Shown here piece after piece: positions 1 through 12,189 of a stretch of 64,000 bases of DNA. Numbering within the stretch: the stretch's first letter is position 1; each line of letters starts with the position of its first letter. The notes beneath the pieces were generated by a model. It was not told where the DNA came from and made no database searches. It was given only the letters and a program-made list of their open reading frames with translations. The stretch comes from Cryptomeria japonica (taxonomy: Eukaryota > Streptophyta > Pinopsida > Cupressales > Cupressaceae), in assembly GCF_030272615.1 (NCBI RefSeq), contig NC_081408.1, positions 763,427,673 through 763,491,672 of the forward strand, in the 5' to 3' direction. The translations under genes and the position numbers were made by a program.

Positions 1-3000
1 GCAGTGAGCAAGCTCAAATTGCAAAGAATACGTCACAACAATCCTTATAGAGTCACTTGGTTGAACAAAGGTCAACATGTTCTTGTTAATGAGCAAGCAT
101 GGGTGGATTTTACCATTGGAAGGTATAAGGACAAGATGTTGTGTGATGTCCTACCCATGGATGCATGTCATATTCTTTTAGGAAGGCCATGGCAATTTGA
201 TAGATAAGCTATCCATGATGGAGCCAAGAATGCATACTCATTCAAGAAAGATGGAGTCACATTCAAGATTCAGTCTATCCTTCAGGCAGGTGAAAAAAAG
301 CCAGCAGGTCCTAATGTTCTTTTGGTGAGTGAAAAATAGTTCTTAAAGAAACTTGAGGAAGGTGAAGGTACAGGTTTTGCACTTGTGATGAAGCCCAAAG
401 AAGAAGACAAGAAAGAGCAACAAGATTTGCCATTAGAGGTGCAAGATTTGTTGAAGAAATTCAAAGGCATAGTAAGTGAAGGACAACCAGCCACCTTACC
501 TCCTAAAAGAACCATAAGCCATCAAATAGACTTCATTCTCGGAGCATCCTTGCCTAATAAGGCAGCCTACAAAATGACTCCTCAATAAAATGTTGAAATT
601 GCCAAGCAAATCCAAGAGCTCTTAGACCAAGGCCTAATTATGAAGAGTATTATCCCTTGTGTTGTCCCTACCGTGTCGGCACCAAAAAAAGGTGGTACTT
701 GGAGATTGTGTATTGATTCTAGAGCCATAAATAGGATCACCATCAGATATAGGTTCCCTATTCCTAGAATAGAAGACCTAATGGATTGTTTAGGGGAAGC
801 CAGGTACTTTACCAAGATTAACCTTAAGAGTGGCTATCATCAAATTAGGATTAAGGAGGGTGATGAATGGAAAACTGCATTCAAGACTACTGAGGGTCTT
901 TATGAGTGGTTTGTAATGCCACTTGGCTTATCAAATGCTCCAAGAACCTTCACGAGACTCATGAATGAGGTGATGAAGGACTTCATAGGTAAATTTTTGG
1001 TAGTATATCTTGATGATATTCTAATTTTTAGTAAAGATAGGGCAGATCACATTAATCATTTATAAGATGTATTACAAAGATTGTATGATGAAAAGCTAAC
1101 CATGAATTTGGATAAGTGTGAGTTTGTCAAGCAGGAGTTGGTTTACCTTGGGTTTATGTTGTCTCAAGGAAACCTCAAGATGGATCCAAGCAAGGTTGAA
1201 GCCATTGTAAATTGGCCTACTCCTAAGACAACAACAAAGGTGAGAAGCTTCCATGGACTGGCTCAGTACTACAGGAAGTTCATTAGGCAATTCAGTGCAA
1301 TATGTGCACCAATGCTAGACACCATTAGAGGTGGAGTAAAGGAAAAGTTTCAGGGTGGTGAAGTAGCAAACAAAGGTTTTGAAACCTTAAAGGAGAAGAT
1401 AGCTACCCAACTGGTACTAGTGTTACCTAGTTTTGAGGAACTTTTCATTGTAGAATGTGATGCAAGCAATGTTGCAGTAGGTGTTGTCCTAAGCCAAGAA
1501 GAAACACCAGTAGTTTTCCATAGTGAGAAGCTACGTGATGCCAAGAAGAAATACTCTTCAAATGATCTTGAGTTGTATGCTTTAGTGCCGGCATTGAGGA
1601 AGTGGAGACACTATCTCCTTCCTAAAGAATTTGTGGTCTATACAGACAACCAAGCATCGAGTTTCCTAAAATCACAAAATAAACTCAATCATAAACATAT
1701 GAAATGGGTGGAGTATATGCAAGCCTATACATTCACCATTAAGAACAAGAAAGGATAGTTAAACCGGGTAGCTAATGCATTAAGTAGAAGACTTTTGACA
1801 GTCAAAGAAATCCAATTGAGAAGCATAGGTGTGGATAGTTTTAGAGACTTGTACCGGGAGGATGAATATTTCTCAAGTTCCTACAAGGTGTGTAAGGAGT
1901 ACCAAAATCACTTCCATAGTGAGTATTCTAATTTTACTTTGCAAAATAAACTTTTGTTCAAGGGTGGGCAACTTTGTGTGCCTAGAGGCTCAATGAGAGA
2001 AAACCTTATTCAAGAGAAGCATAATGGCAGCCTTAGTGGACATTTTGGAGTCAATAAGACTCAAGAGTTGGTTCAAAGATACTATTATTGGCCAAGGATG
2101 AATCAAGATGTGAAGAAATATGTGGAGACTTGCATAATTTGCCAAAAGGCCAAGGGTACTTCAACAAATGTTGGTTTATACCAACCTCTTCCCATACCAA
2201 ATAGACCTTGGGAATACATTAGCATGGACTTTGTAGCAGGTTTACCAAGGACATAGCAATGATATGACAACATTTATGTCATTGTGGACAGATTTAGCAA
2301 AATGGCTCACTTTCTGCCTTGCAAGACTACTCATGATGCATGCAAAATTGCTCAATTGTTCTTCAAAGAGGTAGTGAGGATACATGGTTTACCCATGAGA
2401 ATTGTTTCAGATAGGGACTCAAAGTTTATGAGTCATTTTTGGAAGACACTATGGCAGAAGCTTGGCACCAACCTCTCTTTTGGATCAGCCTACCATCCTC
2501 AAATAGATGGGCAAACCGAAGTGGTGAGTAGGAGCTTAGGAAACTTGTTAAGGTTCCTTACTAAGGAATATGGACAAACATGGGATCAAGTATTCTCACA
2601 AGGTGAATATGCATACAATGACACCATGAATAGGACTACCATCAACAACCCTTTTGAAGTGGTCTATGGTGTGCACCCAAGAGGCATTTTGGAGTTGAGA
2701 GACTTAGGAAGTGCAACAACAAAAAGTGGATATGCAGAGGACTTTGTTCAATCAATGAAGGAAGTCCATGATTCAGTTAGACAAGCATTGATGGAGAACA
2801 CAAGCAAGCTCAAGTAAAAAGTTGATGAAAAGAGGAAGAACCTCCAATTTCAAGGAGGAGATCTTGTCATGGTACACTTGAACAAAGCAAGGCTACAGCA
2901 AGGAGTGCCAAACAAGTTATAAATGAGGAGGATATGTCCATGTGCCATTCTAGCCAAGTATGGAGAAAATGAATACAAGGTGGATCTACCTAGTGGCATA

Positions 3001-3303
3001 GGCTTGTCACCAGTTTTTAATATAGTAGAATTAGTTGCATACAAGGGACTAGTTCAAGGTTCAGATTGCAGTCACTCAGAGGTTTTAGTTGATGTGAACA
3101 ACCTTCAGTTACCAACCAAACCAAATCCAAAGGCTGAGAAGGTGTTGAGTTCAAGGATCGCCAAGAAGACAAGGCATCAAGTCCATTGGGAGCATCTAAT
3201 CAAATGGTAGGCCATGGATGATTCTTAAGCTACATGGGTGATGGGGACAAAGTTTAAGAAGCTTGGGATTGATCAGAATCTGATTCCCAAAGAGGTGACA
3301 TGA
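1..3303 (+). pseudogene. Chromovirus pol (protease tail, RT, RNase H, integrase, chromodomain)
   Basis: One reading frame runs from the left edge to a natural stop at 3301-3303. It is broken by eleven in-frame stops (205, 337, 586, 1063, 1756, 2254, 2260, 2815, 2920, 3208, 3226) and I see no frameshift. Domains: retropepsin end with CHILLGRPWQFDR near 180-205; RT with the catalytic YLDDILIF near 1006-1029; RNase H about 1420-1760; integrase with an H-H-C-C zinc-binding region about 2020-2150 and catalytic core about 2200-2600; chromodomain about 3130-3240 (EKVLSSRI then ATWV). Every stop can be derived from CAA, CAG or CGA by one C-to-T change. The copy cannot make a full Pol protein. Confidence 0.9.
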
Positions 3304-3323
3304 TCTTCTTTTGTTTGGGAGAA

Positions 3324-5553
3324 TGGTGCAGGAGCACCTAGAACTTAGGCAATTTAGTCTTTACAATTTTGGCTTGTACTGACCCTAGCCAAGTCAATGA
3401 TAAATAAGGACTCCAAGAGGGTCCAAGAGTTATCATTTTGTGTCAATGTAGGCCTAGGTTGTGTTCATTCAACTTAGGTTTGCATTTTTGTGTAAATAGT
3501 GAGTTTGAGTAGCCAATTGACCTTTTTGATGGTCAAAAGTGTCAAAACCTGGCATGAGAATTAGGGAGGGTTAAATGGTCTTAGACATGTTTGAAAAGTC
3601 ATTTATGATGATTTTTAATAGGTCTTATAATTTGGAGAGACCAAAAGTGCAAAAGTTGCAAAGTTGCAAAAAAGATGTCATGACAACTTTTGTCCTGAAT
3701 TGGTTAGTGTTGGAGTTAGGGATTGTTTAACACCCTAGGAGGACTCCACACATGGGGAACCTATATATACCCTCTCTTTCACATTTACCAAGGTTGGAGA
3801 AGTGTGTGATGTAAGTTTAACAACTAAAACTACTCATTTTCAGTCTTGTTGGCAACATTTTTGCTTGATTTTACTCATTTGGCAATTTAATATGGATTGA
3901 ATCCATTGATATAGAAATGGATTGAGTTACTCCTATGTGTTATTGAGTTGTTGTTTCATTTTAGAGTCTTGTAAATACCGCTCTTTGGTGTTTTCTTGTT
4001 CAAGTTTGCAAATAGCCAGTTTTGGCTTGTAAATAGCAATTTTCTTGTAAATATGGTCGCCCCATGGGTTCCACACGTGCTTCCATCATGACTTGTTAGA
4101 AAATGATGGGAAACCCTCTATAAAGTGTACATATACAGGTTCAAGTGCTGGACAAGATCTTTGATGTGACTGTCACCTTATTCTAAGCGAGTCCAAGAGC
4201 AACCCGGTTAGAGGAAACAAGGTGAAAATGGAGTGTTAAGTTTAGGGGTGTGTGCCAAATCACCATTTCGGAGTTTGAAGGGGTTCATGGAGTTGGGTAA
4301 GATTTTTACATGTAGGTAGAAGCTTTGACAAATCCATTCAATACCAAAACCCCAATTTGTTCATTCACTGTCGGTTAAAGGCCTTATAAACCCTCATTTT
4401 CGGGTTCACACTTTGTACAGTCAGACTAGGGCCTAAAACCACAAAAATCCTTTAGGGATGGGTGAATAAGAACCAAAATTTTTTGGGGTCTCTTTGAATC
4501 ATTTTACCTCAAGCCCTAGAAAATAGGTTTTGGAGGCCTAATTGGGGCTCATTCCTTGTAGCCCTTTTCCAGGCAAGATTTTGAAATCGGTAAGAAACCT
4601 CAAGGTTGCAAACCACTAATGGACCCCAAATGCACTAAAAAAATGTTAGAATACCTCTCTACACCTTTGCATCCCCTCACAATAGTTGGAGGTCATTTCG
4701 ACAAGTTGAAGCCAAGAGGCCAGAATTGAGCACCTAAGAAGCACAGTAAATTGATAGGGTTCCTAACCAAAACACTTGAAGAAAAAACCTTAGTAAGGTC
4801 AAGAATCAAGCCCTAGAAGAGATTGATAAGGACTTGGAGGTCTAGAGTGCAACTATGCTTGGTGAGTTGGTGGAATTGAGCAACACCAACTAGGTGGAGA
4901 GTTGAGCAGGCTAGGTAAACCCAATCAAGGTCCTAGAACCTTAAGCCTTGATTTTTGGAATGCCTTTGGAGGTCTTACTCCTTATGTTGTTTTTTATTTT
5001 TGTATTTATTCATGTGATGTGTGGAGTAATATCCCTTGGTTGTTGGGTGTTAGCCTAGATCTAGAGTGTGTGTGTGAGATCTTGTGTCATCTACTAGCAT
5101 GTGAGGTGGTTCTTTATCGTTCCACATGGTCAGGTGGTTTGATGCCTTCTTCCATTGGTATGTTCTTCATTGGATGCTCTTGTGCATGGATATGGATTCT
5201 TATCTCTTCAGCTTATGGATGGATACTTGTAGCAGAGTATTGTGCATGATTTTTATGGCATATGTATTTGTACATCTCATGAGATACTTGTATTTATAGA
5301 TTGAGAGCTATACTCCTTGATGTAAAATGGATAATGTACTCATATGTAATTATAGTTGATGTATTTTGTTGTATATTGGATATTGGTTCAATGATGGAAA
5401 TAATGTAGTTGAATATATTGATGTGTATTTAGTGTTATGTGGATGTCTATTGTGTTAAAGAAATGGATTAGGAATGTAATAGAAATATTGATGTTTAGAT
5501 AATGAATAAGTAATTGGGATTAGGAACATTTGGTGGTGCTCTTAAAATGACTC
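3324..5553 (+). repeat. 3' LTR of the chromovirus (start defined, end not)
   Basis: The LTR begins TGGTGCAGGAGCACCTA directly after a purine-rich stretch (TTTGGGAGAA) that ends about 20 bases past the pol stop. The first 17 bases match the LTR start of element X at 35914 and 37487, which is what defines the border. A TATA box lies at 3761. Beyond about 4100 the sequence is T-rich and non-coding, and I see no gene in it. An open frame at 4902-5249 has no recognisable domain. The right end is either interrupted by, or shortly precedes, the Tat insertion at 5554. Confidence 0.65.
3761..3769 (+). promoter_or_regulatory. TATA box of the chromovirus LTR
   Basis: CTATATATA followed by a pyrimidine-rich stretch lies about 440 bases into the LTR, where an LTR promoter is expected. 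Transcription would start some 30 bases downstream. This is motif and position evidence only. Confidence 0.55.
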
Positions 5554-6962
5554 TGTAGACATATAAAAATGACCATACTCCTAAATGAATATTTTATGTT
5601 CATTCCTCTATTTAGTTAAATCTAATTTAATTAAATCACTCACATTCTTCTATTTAATTAAGTAAATTATTCAATTTATTTAGTTAAATTCACTTGAGCC
5701 CATTTAATTGAATAAATCATTTTATTTAATTAAAACCCTTCTTCTTACCTTTTAATTAAATTTATATTTAATTAATAGTTTACCCCAATTAAATAAATCT
5801 ATTTTATTTAATTTCACAACTTGCAACCAAATTGAAATAAAGCAATTTATTTTAATCCTATTATCCCTCACCAACTTGCATTTTCCTACATCTCCCACTT
5901 GCCTATCTAAACCCCCTTCTAGATTCTTCTAATCACTTCTAAATTAGCCTAACCCATCTCCTAAATATTGTCACATCCCTAAGCAAAGGGAAGTCACTTC
6001 TCAAACCCTCAAAGTCTTTGAAAACCATTAAAGGCTTTATGTCTCCAACAAGTTAACCTTGAAAGTCTTCCAAACCATTAATGGTTAACTCAACCCTCTA
6101 GCATGATTAGAGACTTTTTCTTTTAACTCAACCTCCATCTAACCCAAGGGTCTCATCAAGCATTTATTCCTTTGACCATGGTTATCCCTTTAACCTTTGC
6201 ACAAGAGTTTACCCCTTGGGTAAGAGCTTTATCCATTGGATAACCCTAACCTAACCTTAACCATTACCTCCTAAGGTAACCATGAGGTCTTCTCAAGCAT
6301 TTAATGCTTCTTACCTGTCCTCTCAACCAGTCTTATGTTGACAATTGTCACCATTTCATTGGTGAAAATTGTAAACATGGATTGACAACTTTCAAACTTG
6401 ACCCTTGATTAACTCTTTCAATCTTGACCATCCATTGCCCTATTTTCACTATAAATAGAGCTTTCATTCCTCCATTTTAAGGATCCATGCAAGCTTTTAG
6501 TATCTCATTTATGCTCAATTTTATCAATACATCTAGCTTCTCTTTGTAATAGGAATTAATCTAATAAGCATTTTAGACTATTTCCTTTATCATTAGCTTA
6601 AATCATAAACTAGTATATCATGTTAGGATAGTATTGCTACTAATCTTGTCATCTTATAATCTAGTTTATTGCATTTGTAGAACCATGCATAGATAGGATG
6701 TATTTCATATTTAAATCAGTCTAAAGCATCCCTCGTTCTTGCATTCATCATCCCTAAGCCACTTTGCTCAATAATCTGAGAGCAAAGGCATTGGCTTGAG
6801 GGACCTTGTGAGATACAGAACCATGGAACCGACCTTGGGAAGTTGAGTCATTCTTCATGACTCCATAACTTGCACCAAGAAGTCTTGTGGGTGTGTGAAC
6901 AAGCCTCTTTGAGACCACATTTTCGCATTTTAAGTTTCATTGACCCACTTTTCCCACACACA
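5554..6962 (+). repeat. 5' LTR of old Tat
   Basis: It starts TGTAGACATATAAAAATGACC, aligning with the young Tat LTR start TGTAGTCACATAAATCTGTCC, and ends CACACACA a few bases before the PBS. The length is about 1.4 kb. It is AT-rich at the 5' side with many TTTAATTAAAT palindromes, and shares the GGTCTTCTCAAGCATTTAATGC block with the young Tat LTR. The flanking five bases GACTC cannot be matched to a second TSD copy because the other end is outside the window. Confidence 0.8.
6449..6459 (+). promoter_or_regulatory. TATA box of the old Tat LTR
   Basis: CTATAAATAGA lies about 500 bases before the LTR end. The young Tat LTR has the same CTATAAATAG at 42899 with similar flanks, so the promoter element is conserved between the two families. 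Confidence 0.7.
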
Positions 6963-6966
6963 TTTC

Positions 6967-6984
6967 TGGTGCCCACTGTGGGGT
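6967..6984 (+). other. Primer-binding site of old Tat
   Basis: TGGTGCCCACTGTGGGGT follows the LTR end by four bases. The TGG start and position fit a PBS. It differs from the young Tat PBS after TGGTG, so the two elements appear to use different primer tRNAs. I cannot name this tRNA from memory with confidence. Confidence 0.6.
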
Positions 6985-7049
6985 ACCACCCCATTAATCA
7001 AATCGGTTTTTAAAAATAAACACTTTCGTAGGTATGCGGGAAACAGGAA

Positions 7050-7317
7050 TCGGTGCGTGGGGAACATCCCTTAGCGCATCTGGTTGATCTTTTAGCGCAT
7101 TCGGCTCACTGTTTGGCACATGGGACTCATTCCTCAGTGTGTGCAGATCATCCCTTAGCACATCATCCTCACTAACATTTTCATGTAGGTCTCAGCGCGA
7201 GAGAATAACAGAGTGGCGCATTTGGAAAACAGTTCAACGCATTGGGTTTGTCCAATAGCGCATCCTAACTATCTCATAGCCCATATAGTCTGTTATGTAG
7301 TGCATCACAGATAGAGG
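7050..7317 (+). repeat. 21-bp-phased divergent leader array, block 1
   Basis: Variants of TTAGCGCAT recur with exact 21-base spacing at 7050, 7071, 7092, 7113, 7134 and 7155. After one degenerate unit they recur at 7192, 7213, 7234, 7255, 7276 and 7297. The other twelve bases of each unit vary and often contain CAT or ATC. The array starts about 65 bases after the PBS. I see no coding function. Confidence 0.8.
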
Positions 7318-8826
7318 CAAAATTAAAAAGTGTAACCGAATGTGAAATTAGATTTGTTGAAGTCCACCAAACCCACAAATTTTCTAACAATTTTACTTGG
7401 ATCTTGCAGGGTTTTTTAACAGTTTTCTTGCAGAGGGGAGCTTAATTTTATTTCTAGGATCATAAATAGTTTAAGTTTTTACTAACTTAGTTAAGTTAGT
7501 TAAAATATAAAGGTTTGTTTTTTATTCTTGCTAGGTAAAATTGAACTCATTATGTTTGGGCCTTAAAAAGAACCACAAAAACAATTTTCCTTGTTTTTCT
7601 AGGAGAGAAAATTTTCAAATTGGGTCTTAAAAAGAACAAATCAATTTTTCAAGTTTTGCAAACAAATGGCTTAAAAATAACTTCACCATCCTTTGGTGAA
7701 TAAAAGGATCCATTTCAAGTGTTGGCAAAGTAAAGAATCACACAAAGTCCAAAAGTCTTTTGCAACTAAAGAGGGAAGATCTTCCCCTTTGAATTGATTT
7801 CTTTTGTTGACGAAAAATTGTATTTTTTTTGTTGACCAAGTTATTTTCTTTAATAGATCAAAAAATCATTGCCTTGAAAGGTTAAAAAGAACACCATGTT
7901 TTCGTGGAGCAAAATCTCCATATAGAGTTAGAAAATTATTGCTTTGAAAGGATAAAAAAAAATTGTTTGCTTTGTCTCGAAAGTGGAAGGTATATGCTCT
8001 CCTCTTAATTGGGTGATCAAAAAGTCAAACCACTCTTAAAGCTTTCTTTAATTCAAGCAATAAATCCATTAGCAGGCCTGCCTTCCCCAGGGGTTGAAAA
8101 ACTCTTAAAGCCATTTTTGGCCGGTGTGAAGGGAACGACCTAAGTGGGAAACAACTTTGAAGCCAAGTGTTCCAACCCACTATAATCAAAAGTGGAAAGT
8201 GACAAAATTTCTTTTCAACGGTTGCGCGCAACAATTAGTCTTCCCCCAGTATCCTTGAGATACGTAAAGCCTTTTTTCTAAAGGTTGGGAAGCCTTCTGA
8301 GGGAGTTTATCACTGATGGCCGAACATGAAGCTTGATTATGAACCTTAGCATAGAAACTTTGAGGCGAGTCAGTAACCAGACATTTGTAATATCATAGTG
8401 CAAGGGTGGGGAAGAATCGGCCCCCAAGATCGCTCACCATATATCTCCCAAGATAACTACTCAATTGTGAAGCAATTCACTTTGAGTTAATTTCTGGCAA
8501 AAGGCAAAAAAATGGGTGCCCCCTAGGGGGAGACATGATTGTTTGAGTTGACGAAGTATCGAGACTAGTGGGCTATGATATTGCTTATGACCTTTGAATA
8601 AAGAGTCTGATTGAAATGCATGTTGTATCTAAACCTATCATAACATTGGGGATTTGAATACATCCTCGCAGAACATACACTTATTATTTAGATTAAGCAA
8701 AATGGTTGTTTCTTTGGTGCCATGCTTTCATTTGTTACTTCAGAAAATCATCCATCGACATTAAAAACTCAAAGCAAAATTTCAAAATTGCAGAAAAACA
8801 ACCAAGTCAAAATATATTAGGGCAGT
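7318..8826 (+). other. Untranslated leader of old Tat between the two 21-bp arrays
   Basis: No open frame here has recognisable content. Several short blocks resemble the young Tat leader (43640-44900) in the same order. They include a piece around CCCACCAAA, GAACACCATG followed by a GGAGCAA.ATCTCCA block, GGCCTGCC, GGGAACGACC and CCCAAGAT..CTCACCATA. This suggests a non-coding leader conserved between the two elements rather than random spacer. Confidence 0.55.
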
Positions 8827-9214
8827 TTAGTGTGTAAGAGGAACTTCTTAGCACGTAGGAACCATATTTTAGCGCATGGAAACCATCTTTTAGCACATTA
8901 AGGCTTAACAGTAGTGCTTTATCAGAATATAAAAACTAGCAGTTGCAATTAGCGCATTTTGAAAACAGTTTAGTGTGTTGAAGCATCAGCTTAGCGCGTG
9001 GAAGCCAAACTTTAGCGTGTAGGGTTAAACTGTTAGCGCATAGGCGGCCCATATTGGTGCATAACCTTTTGAACCAAGTCCAAAGAAAAAATAATTAGTA
9101 TTAACCAATTAGCATGTATCAGGGGGTAGCATAGCGCGTGGAGTCTTTTCGCTAGCGCATTGAGAACTTTCTATAGTGCATTGCGTCTCTGTTTTAGCGC
9201 ATAGCAAAAACTAG
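8827..9214 (+). repeat. 21-bp-phased divergent leader array, block 2
   Basis: The same TTAGCGCAT-type unit recurs at 8827, 8848, 8869, 8890 and 8911, then at 8949, 8970, 8991, 9012, 9033 and 9054, then at 9109, 9131, 9152, 9173 and 9194. Within each run the spacing is 21 bases (one step is 22). The gaps between runs look like small deletions or decayed units. Consensus and period match block 1, so the blocks probably share an origin. Confidence 0.8.
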
Positions 9215-9851
9215 AAAAACAAGGGGCAAAACAGAGGTCAATTTTGAAAATTTTAAAAACAATTTCGAAAGCTTTCCTTCATCAACCTGAACTTCATCAA
9301 GTAAAAAACCAAAAACAGAGTATCAAAACCTATTTCAAAGCAAAATTTCCATCAAACAAATTTATCTAAAATCTAAAGCTAGTCGCAAGATAAATATATC
9401 TCTCCTATCAAAATCAGGAAACATCATCACAAGTGGCAAACAGGTCCTTCAATCAAATGGACTTTTATCCCAAAACACACTTATTTTAAAAACTTCAAGT
9501 TGTCAAATCGAGTTTCCATATCAGGAAAGCTCGTATTCCATATCATTTGACACACTTTGTCGTGAGGGGGCATCTAAACCTTCACTTTGATAAAGTAAAA
9601 CTTGAGTTTGCAAAATAAGCTAAACTGAATCCAAAAATAAATCAAAGGAAACCATTGATTGCTTGTGCATGACTAATCCTCATATTCTAAGAAGAAAGAA
9701 TATTTATCATAACACTAAGTTGAAGAAACAATAGCTGAGTTCTTCGAAACTTGCCAAAAGAAATAATTTTTTATACATCAATCGCCAACTCTTCAAATCC
9801 CATCGAACATTCCTTCGTCATATACGATTATATCTTCAAAACAAAACAAAC

Positions 9852-10106
9852 GAATTTGACAAGGAACCATTGAGGAGTATGGAATTCTATCAAAAGTCCG
9901 CATTCAACCCACAAATAAATCATGGAGGAAAGATCAATCCAACATTCTTTCCCGAAGAGTGCATCACTTATAACATACCCGATTTGAACCACCAACCCCT
10001 AAGCAAAACATTGAAGAAGAGTTCATTCCTTTTGTCACACAAAGCTTCTACTAGATGCACGTTGTTACTCGCTCTCAATGAAACAAACAAAGAGAAATGC
10101 AACTAG
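9852..10106 (+). CDS. Small conserved leader ORF of old Tat (hypothetical)
   Basis: The frame reads EFDKEPL, then ...GGKINPTFFPEECITYN near 9927-9977. Young Tat has a matching frame at 45404-45540 with GGKINPNFFPNICITYN. Spaced identities upstream (F-D-x-E-x-L) extend the match. The conserved peptide lies just before gag but in a different frame from it. The first ATG in frame is at 9879, but conservation begins before it, so the true start is unclear and may be non-AUG or reached by splicing. I recognise no domain. The bases before it (9215-9851) are A-rich leader with nothing else visible. Confidence 0.5.
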   Translation, partial: EFDKEPLRSMEFYQKSAFNPQINHGGKINPTFFPEECITYNIPDLNHQPLSKTLKKSSFLLSHKASTRCTLLLALNETNKEKCN

Positions 10107-12153
10107 AATCGAGCATGAATCAGAGATTATCAAATCCATTCGAGCATCCAAATCTAGAGGACACTGAAATTTCTGAAGAACTTCTTCAAGAATGTCAAGA
10201 AAGTGCTTCATTTCAAAAGCTTGTGGAAAGACTCATGGAAAATGACAAAGAAAAATATATGCTCAACATTTAGACACGAACATTTTTAGAACAAGATCTC
10301 AACATTATGAATATCAAGAATGACAAAGAGAGGAAGAAGCATGTGACCCTGAGCAAGATATCCCTAAACAAAATCTTCTAGAACAAAATATCCCTGAGCA
10401 AAACATACCATTTCAGCCTACTAATGCAAGGGAAGAGCTCTTCCCTCAGCAAAATAATGCACCTTTGATTGCTCTCACTCAACAAATGCAAATGTTACAA
10501 AGGCAAATGCAAGACATGCAACAAGGGACAATAGTACGATATTCATTAACTGAAATCTGTCCTTATCCTTTTGACAGATGGTTAAACATGGTGCCTTTTC
10601 CCCCAAACTCAGACATTCCAAAATTTGACAAATATGATGGGAAAAGTGATCCCCGTGATCATGTTCGAGAATTCTATACCATGAGTCTTGAATTCTCTCA
10701 TGATGATACCTATTTGATGAGGTTATTCCCAAGAAGCTTGGGAGGGAAAACAATGGAATGGTTATCCAAAATCACGCCTCCCGTCAGATCATTCAATGAA
10801 CTAGTCAACAAATTCATAACTCAATATTTCTATAACATTCAACATGATATCACTATGCTAGATTTTTGTAACACCAAATAGAAAAAAAATGAAACATTCA
10901 TGGTATTCCTTCAACGTTGGTGGTGTATGGTTTCAAGATATCCTCGAGATGTGCCTGAAAAGGAAGATATGGAGATTTTCATTGACAACTTGAATAGTAA
11001 GATGAGTTACATACTCAAGCTTCAATGCATAACATCTTTCGCCAAATTGATTGAGAATGGCATCCAAGTAGAAGAGGCATGTGTCAAGAAAGGAATGTTG
11101 AAATTTTTCAAAGAAGGAACAAGTTCATCCAATTACAACAATCAAAACAACAACAACTTAGACAAATCCAGATTCTGGACCAGAAACAAAAACAATGGAA
11201 ATGAAGGAGGCAATGAATCAAATGATCCAAAATCAAAGCATCCTGTGCTCGCGTTATTAGGTAATCCTCTAGCTACAAAAAATCCCAAAGGTGCTAACCC
11301 AAGCACTAACACTTATGCACTGAATACCAATCAAGATCAACTCAACACAAACAACACCAACAATGCCCAAAATAATAACACCAATCGGGGACCTAATCCA
11401 AACTCATGGGGTAATGCAAACAACTTTCCGAAATGCATTTACACACCATTGGGGGAATCACTAGAATTAGCATTTAGAGAACTCTTGGCAAACAAAATTA
11501 TCTCTTTACCAACAACCAACAACTTTGAACCACAAATCAAACCACCCTGGTGGAATGACTCACACTTTTGTGATTTTCATCACAACAAAGGTCATCAGAC
11601 AAATGATTGCATGAGACTGAAAAACATTGTTCAGGACATGATTGATAGAGGCAATTTAATGGTCAATGGTCTCAAGAAAAATGGTGACCATGGAACCTTC
11701 AAGAATCCACTTCAAAACTACAACAAGGATGGAGCTTCAACCTCAAACGATACACGTGGAGCTCGTATCAATCACATATACAATAACACCATCAATCAGA
11801 TATCAGCTGAGGACAATCAAGTCAATGTTATCACAATCAAAGACAGGCGTGAACATGAATCCATCAACGTAACAACTAGAGCTCAAAAATATGTCTTGAA
11901 GGGACATATGTCAACAACAAACACTGTACCCAAAATTCAATATGATATAGTCAGTCAACTGCGCAAAACTCCTACTCAAATATCTATACTAGAGTTGCTG
12001 AAACTTTCGCCAAAACGGAAAGACATATTAGAACAAGCGTTACTAGAAACAAATGTACCTCAAGATCTGGATGCTGACAAATTCCAAGTCATGGTGGCTC
12101 ATATGACAAGGCCTCGTAACCTCACTTTTTCTGAGGATGATAATATCTCATAA
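10055..12153 (+). pseudogene. Old Tat gag, first copy
   Basis: Gag probably starts at the ATG at 10055 (MHVVTRSQ, compare MAQTRSRSR in young Tat) and meets a TGA eight codons later. After a frame change it continues through a capsid-like region (ICPYPFDR, then DPRDHVREF near 10656). A TAG at 10879-10881 replaces the Q seen in young Tat. The next part runs 10900-12153 and holds an Asn-rich linker and a CX2HX4HX4C knuckle (C-DFH-HNKGH-TNDC near 11571-11610). It stops at 12151-12153. A complete Gag cannot be made. Gag would form the RNA-packaging particle. Confidence 0.85.
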
Positions 12154-12189
12154 AGCCATCCACACAATACTCCACTCTACATTGAAGTC

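Larger units (their letters stand above)
1..5553 (+). mobile_element. Ty3/gypsy chromovirus remnant, left end outside window
   Basis: This is the 3' part of a chromovirus. In order it shows a protease tail, reverse transcriptase, RNase H, integrase and a chromodomain-like C terminus, followed by a 3' LTR that begins at 3324. The 5' LTR, gag and most of the protease lie outside the window. The old Tat element cuts into it at 5554, either inside the LTR or just past its end. It is the outermost, and so presumably the oldest, layer of the nest. I could not define the LTR end, so the right limit given is the insertion point. Confidence 0.85.

Noticed and set aside
4-3303. Possible reassigned code with TAA and TAG read as Gln
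   Set aside because: Intact CAA and CAG codons are common in the same frame, a TGA is also present, and young Tat uses normal stops. C-to-T decay explains it.
4902-5249. Open frame of 115 codons in the chromovirus LTR region
   Set aside because: The composition is Cys/Trp/Ile-rich with no domain, and it lies in T-rich non-coding LTR sequence. An open frame of this length is expected by chance.
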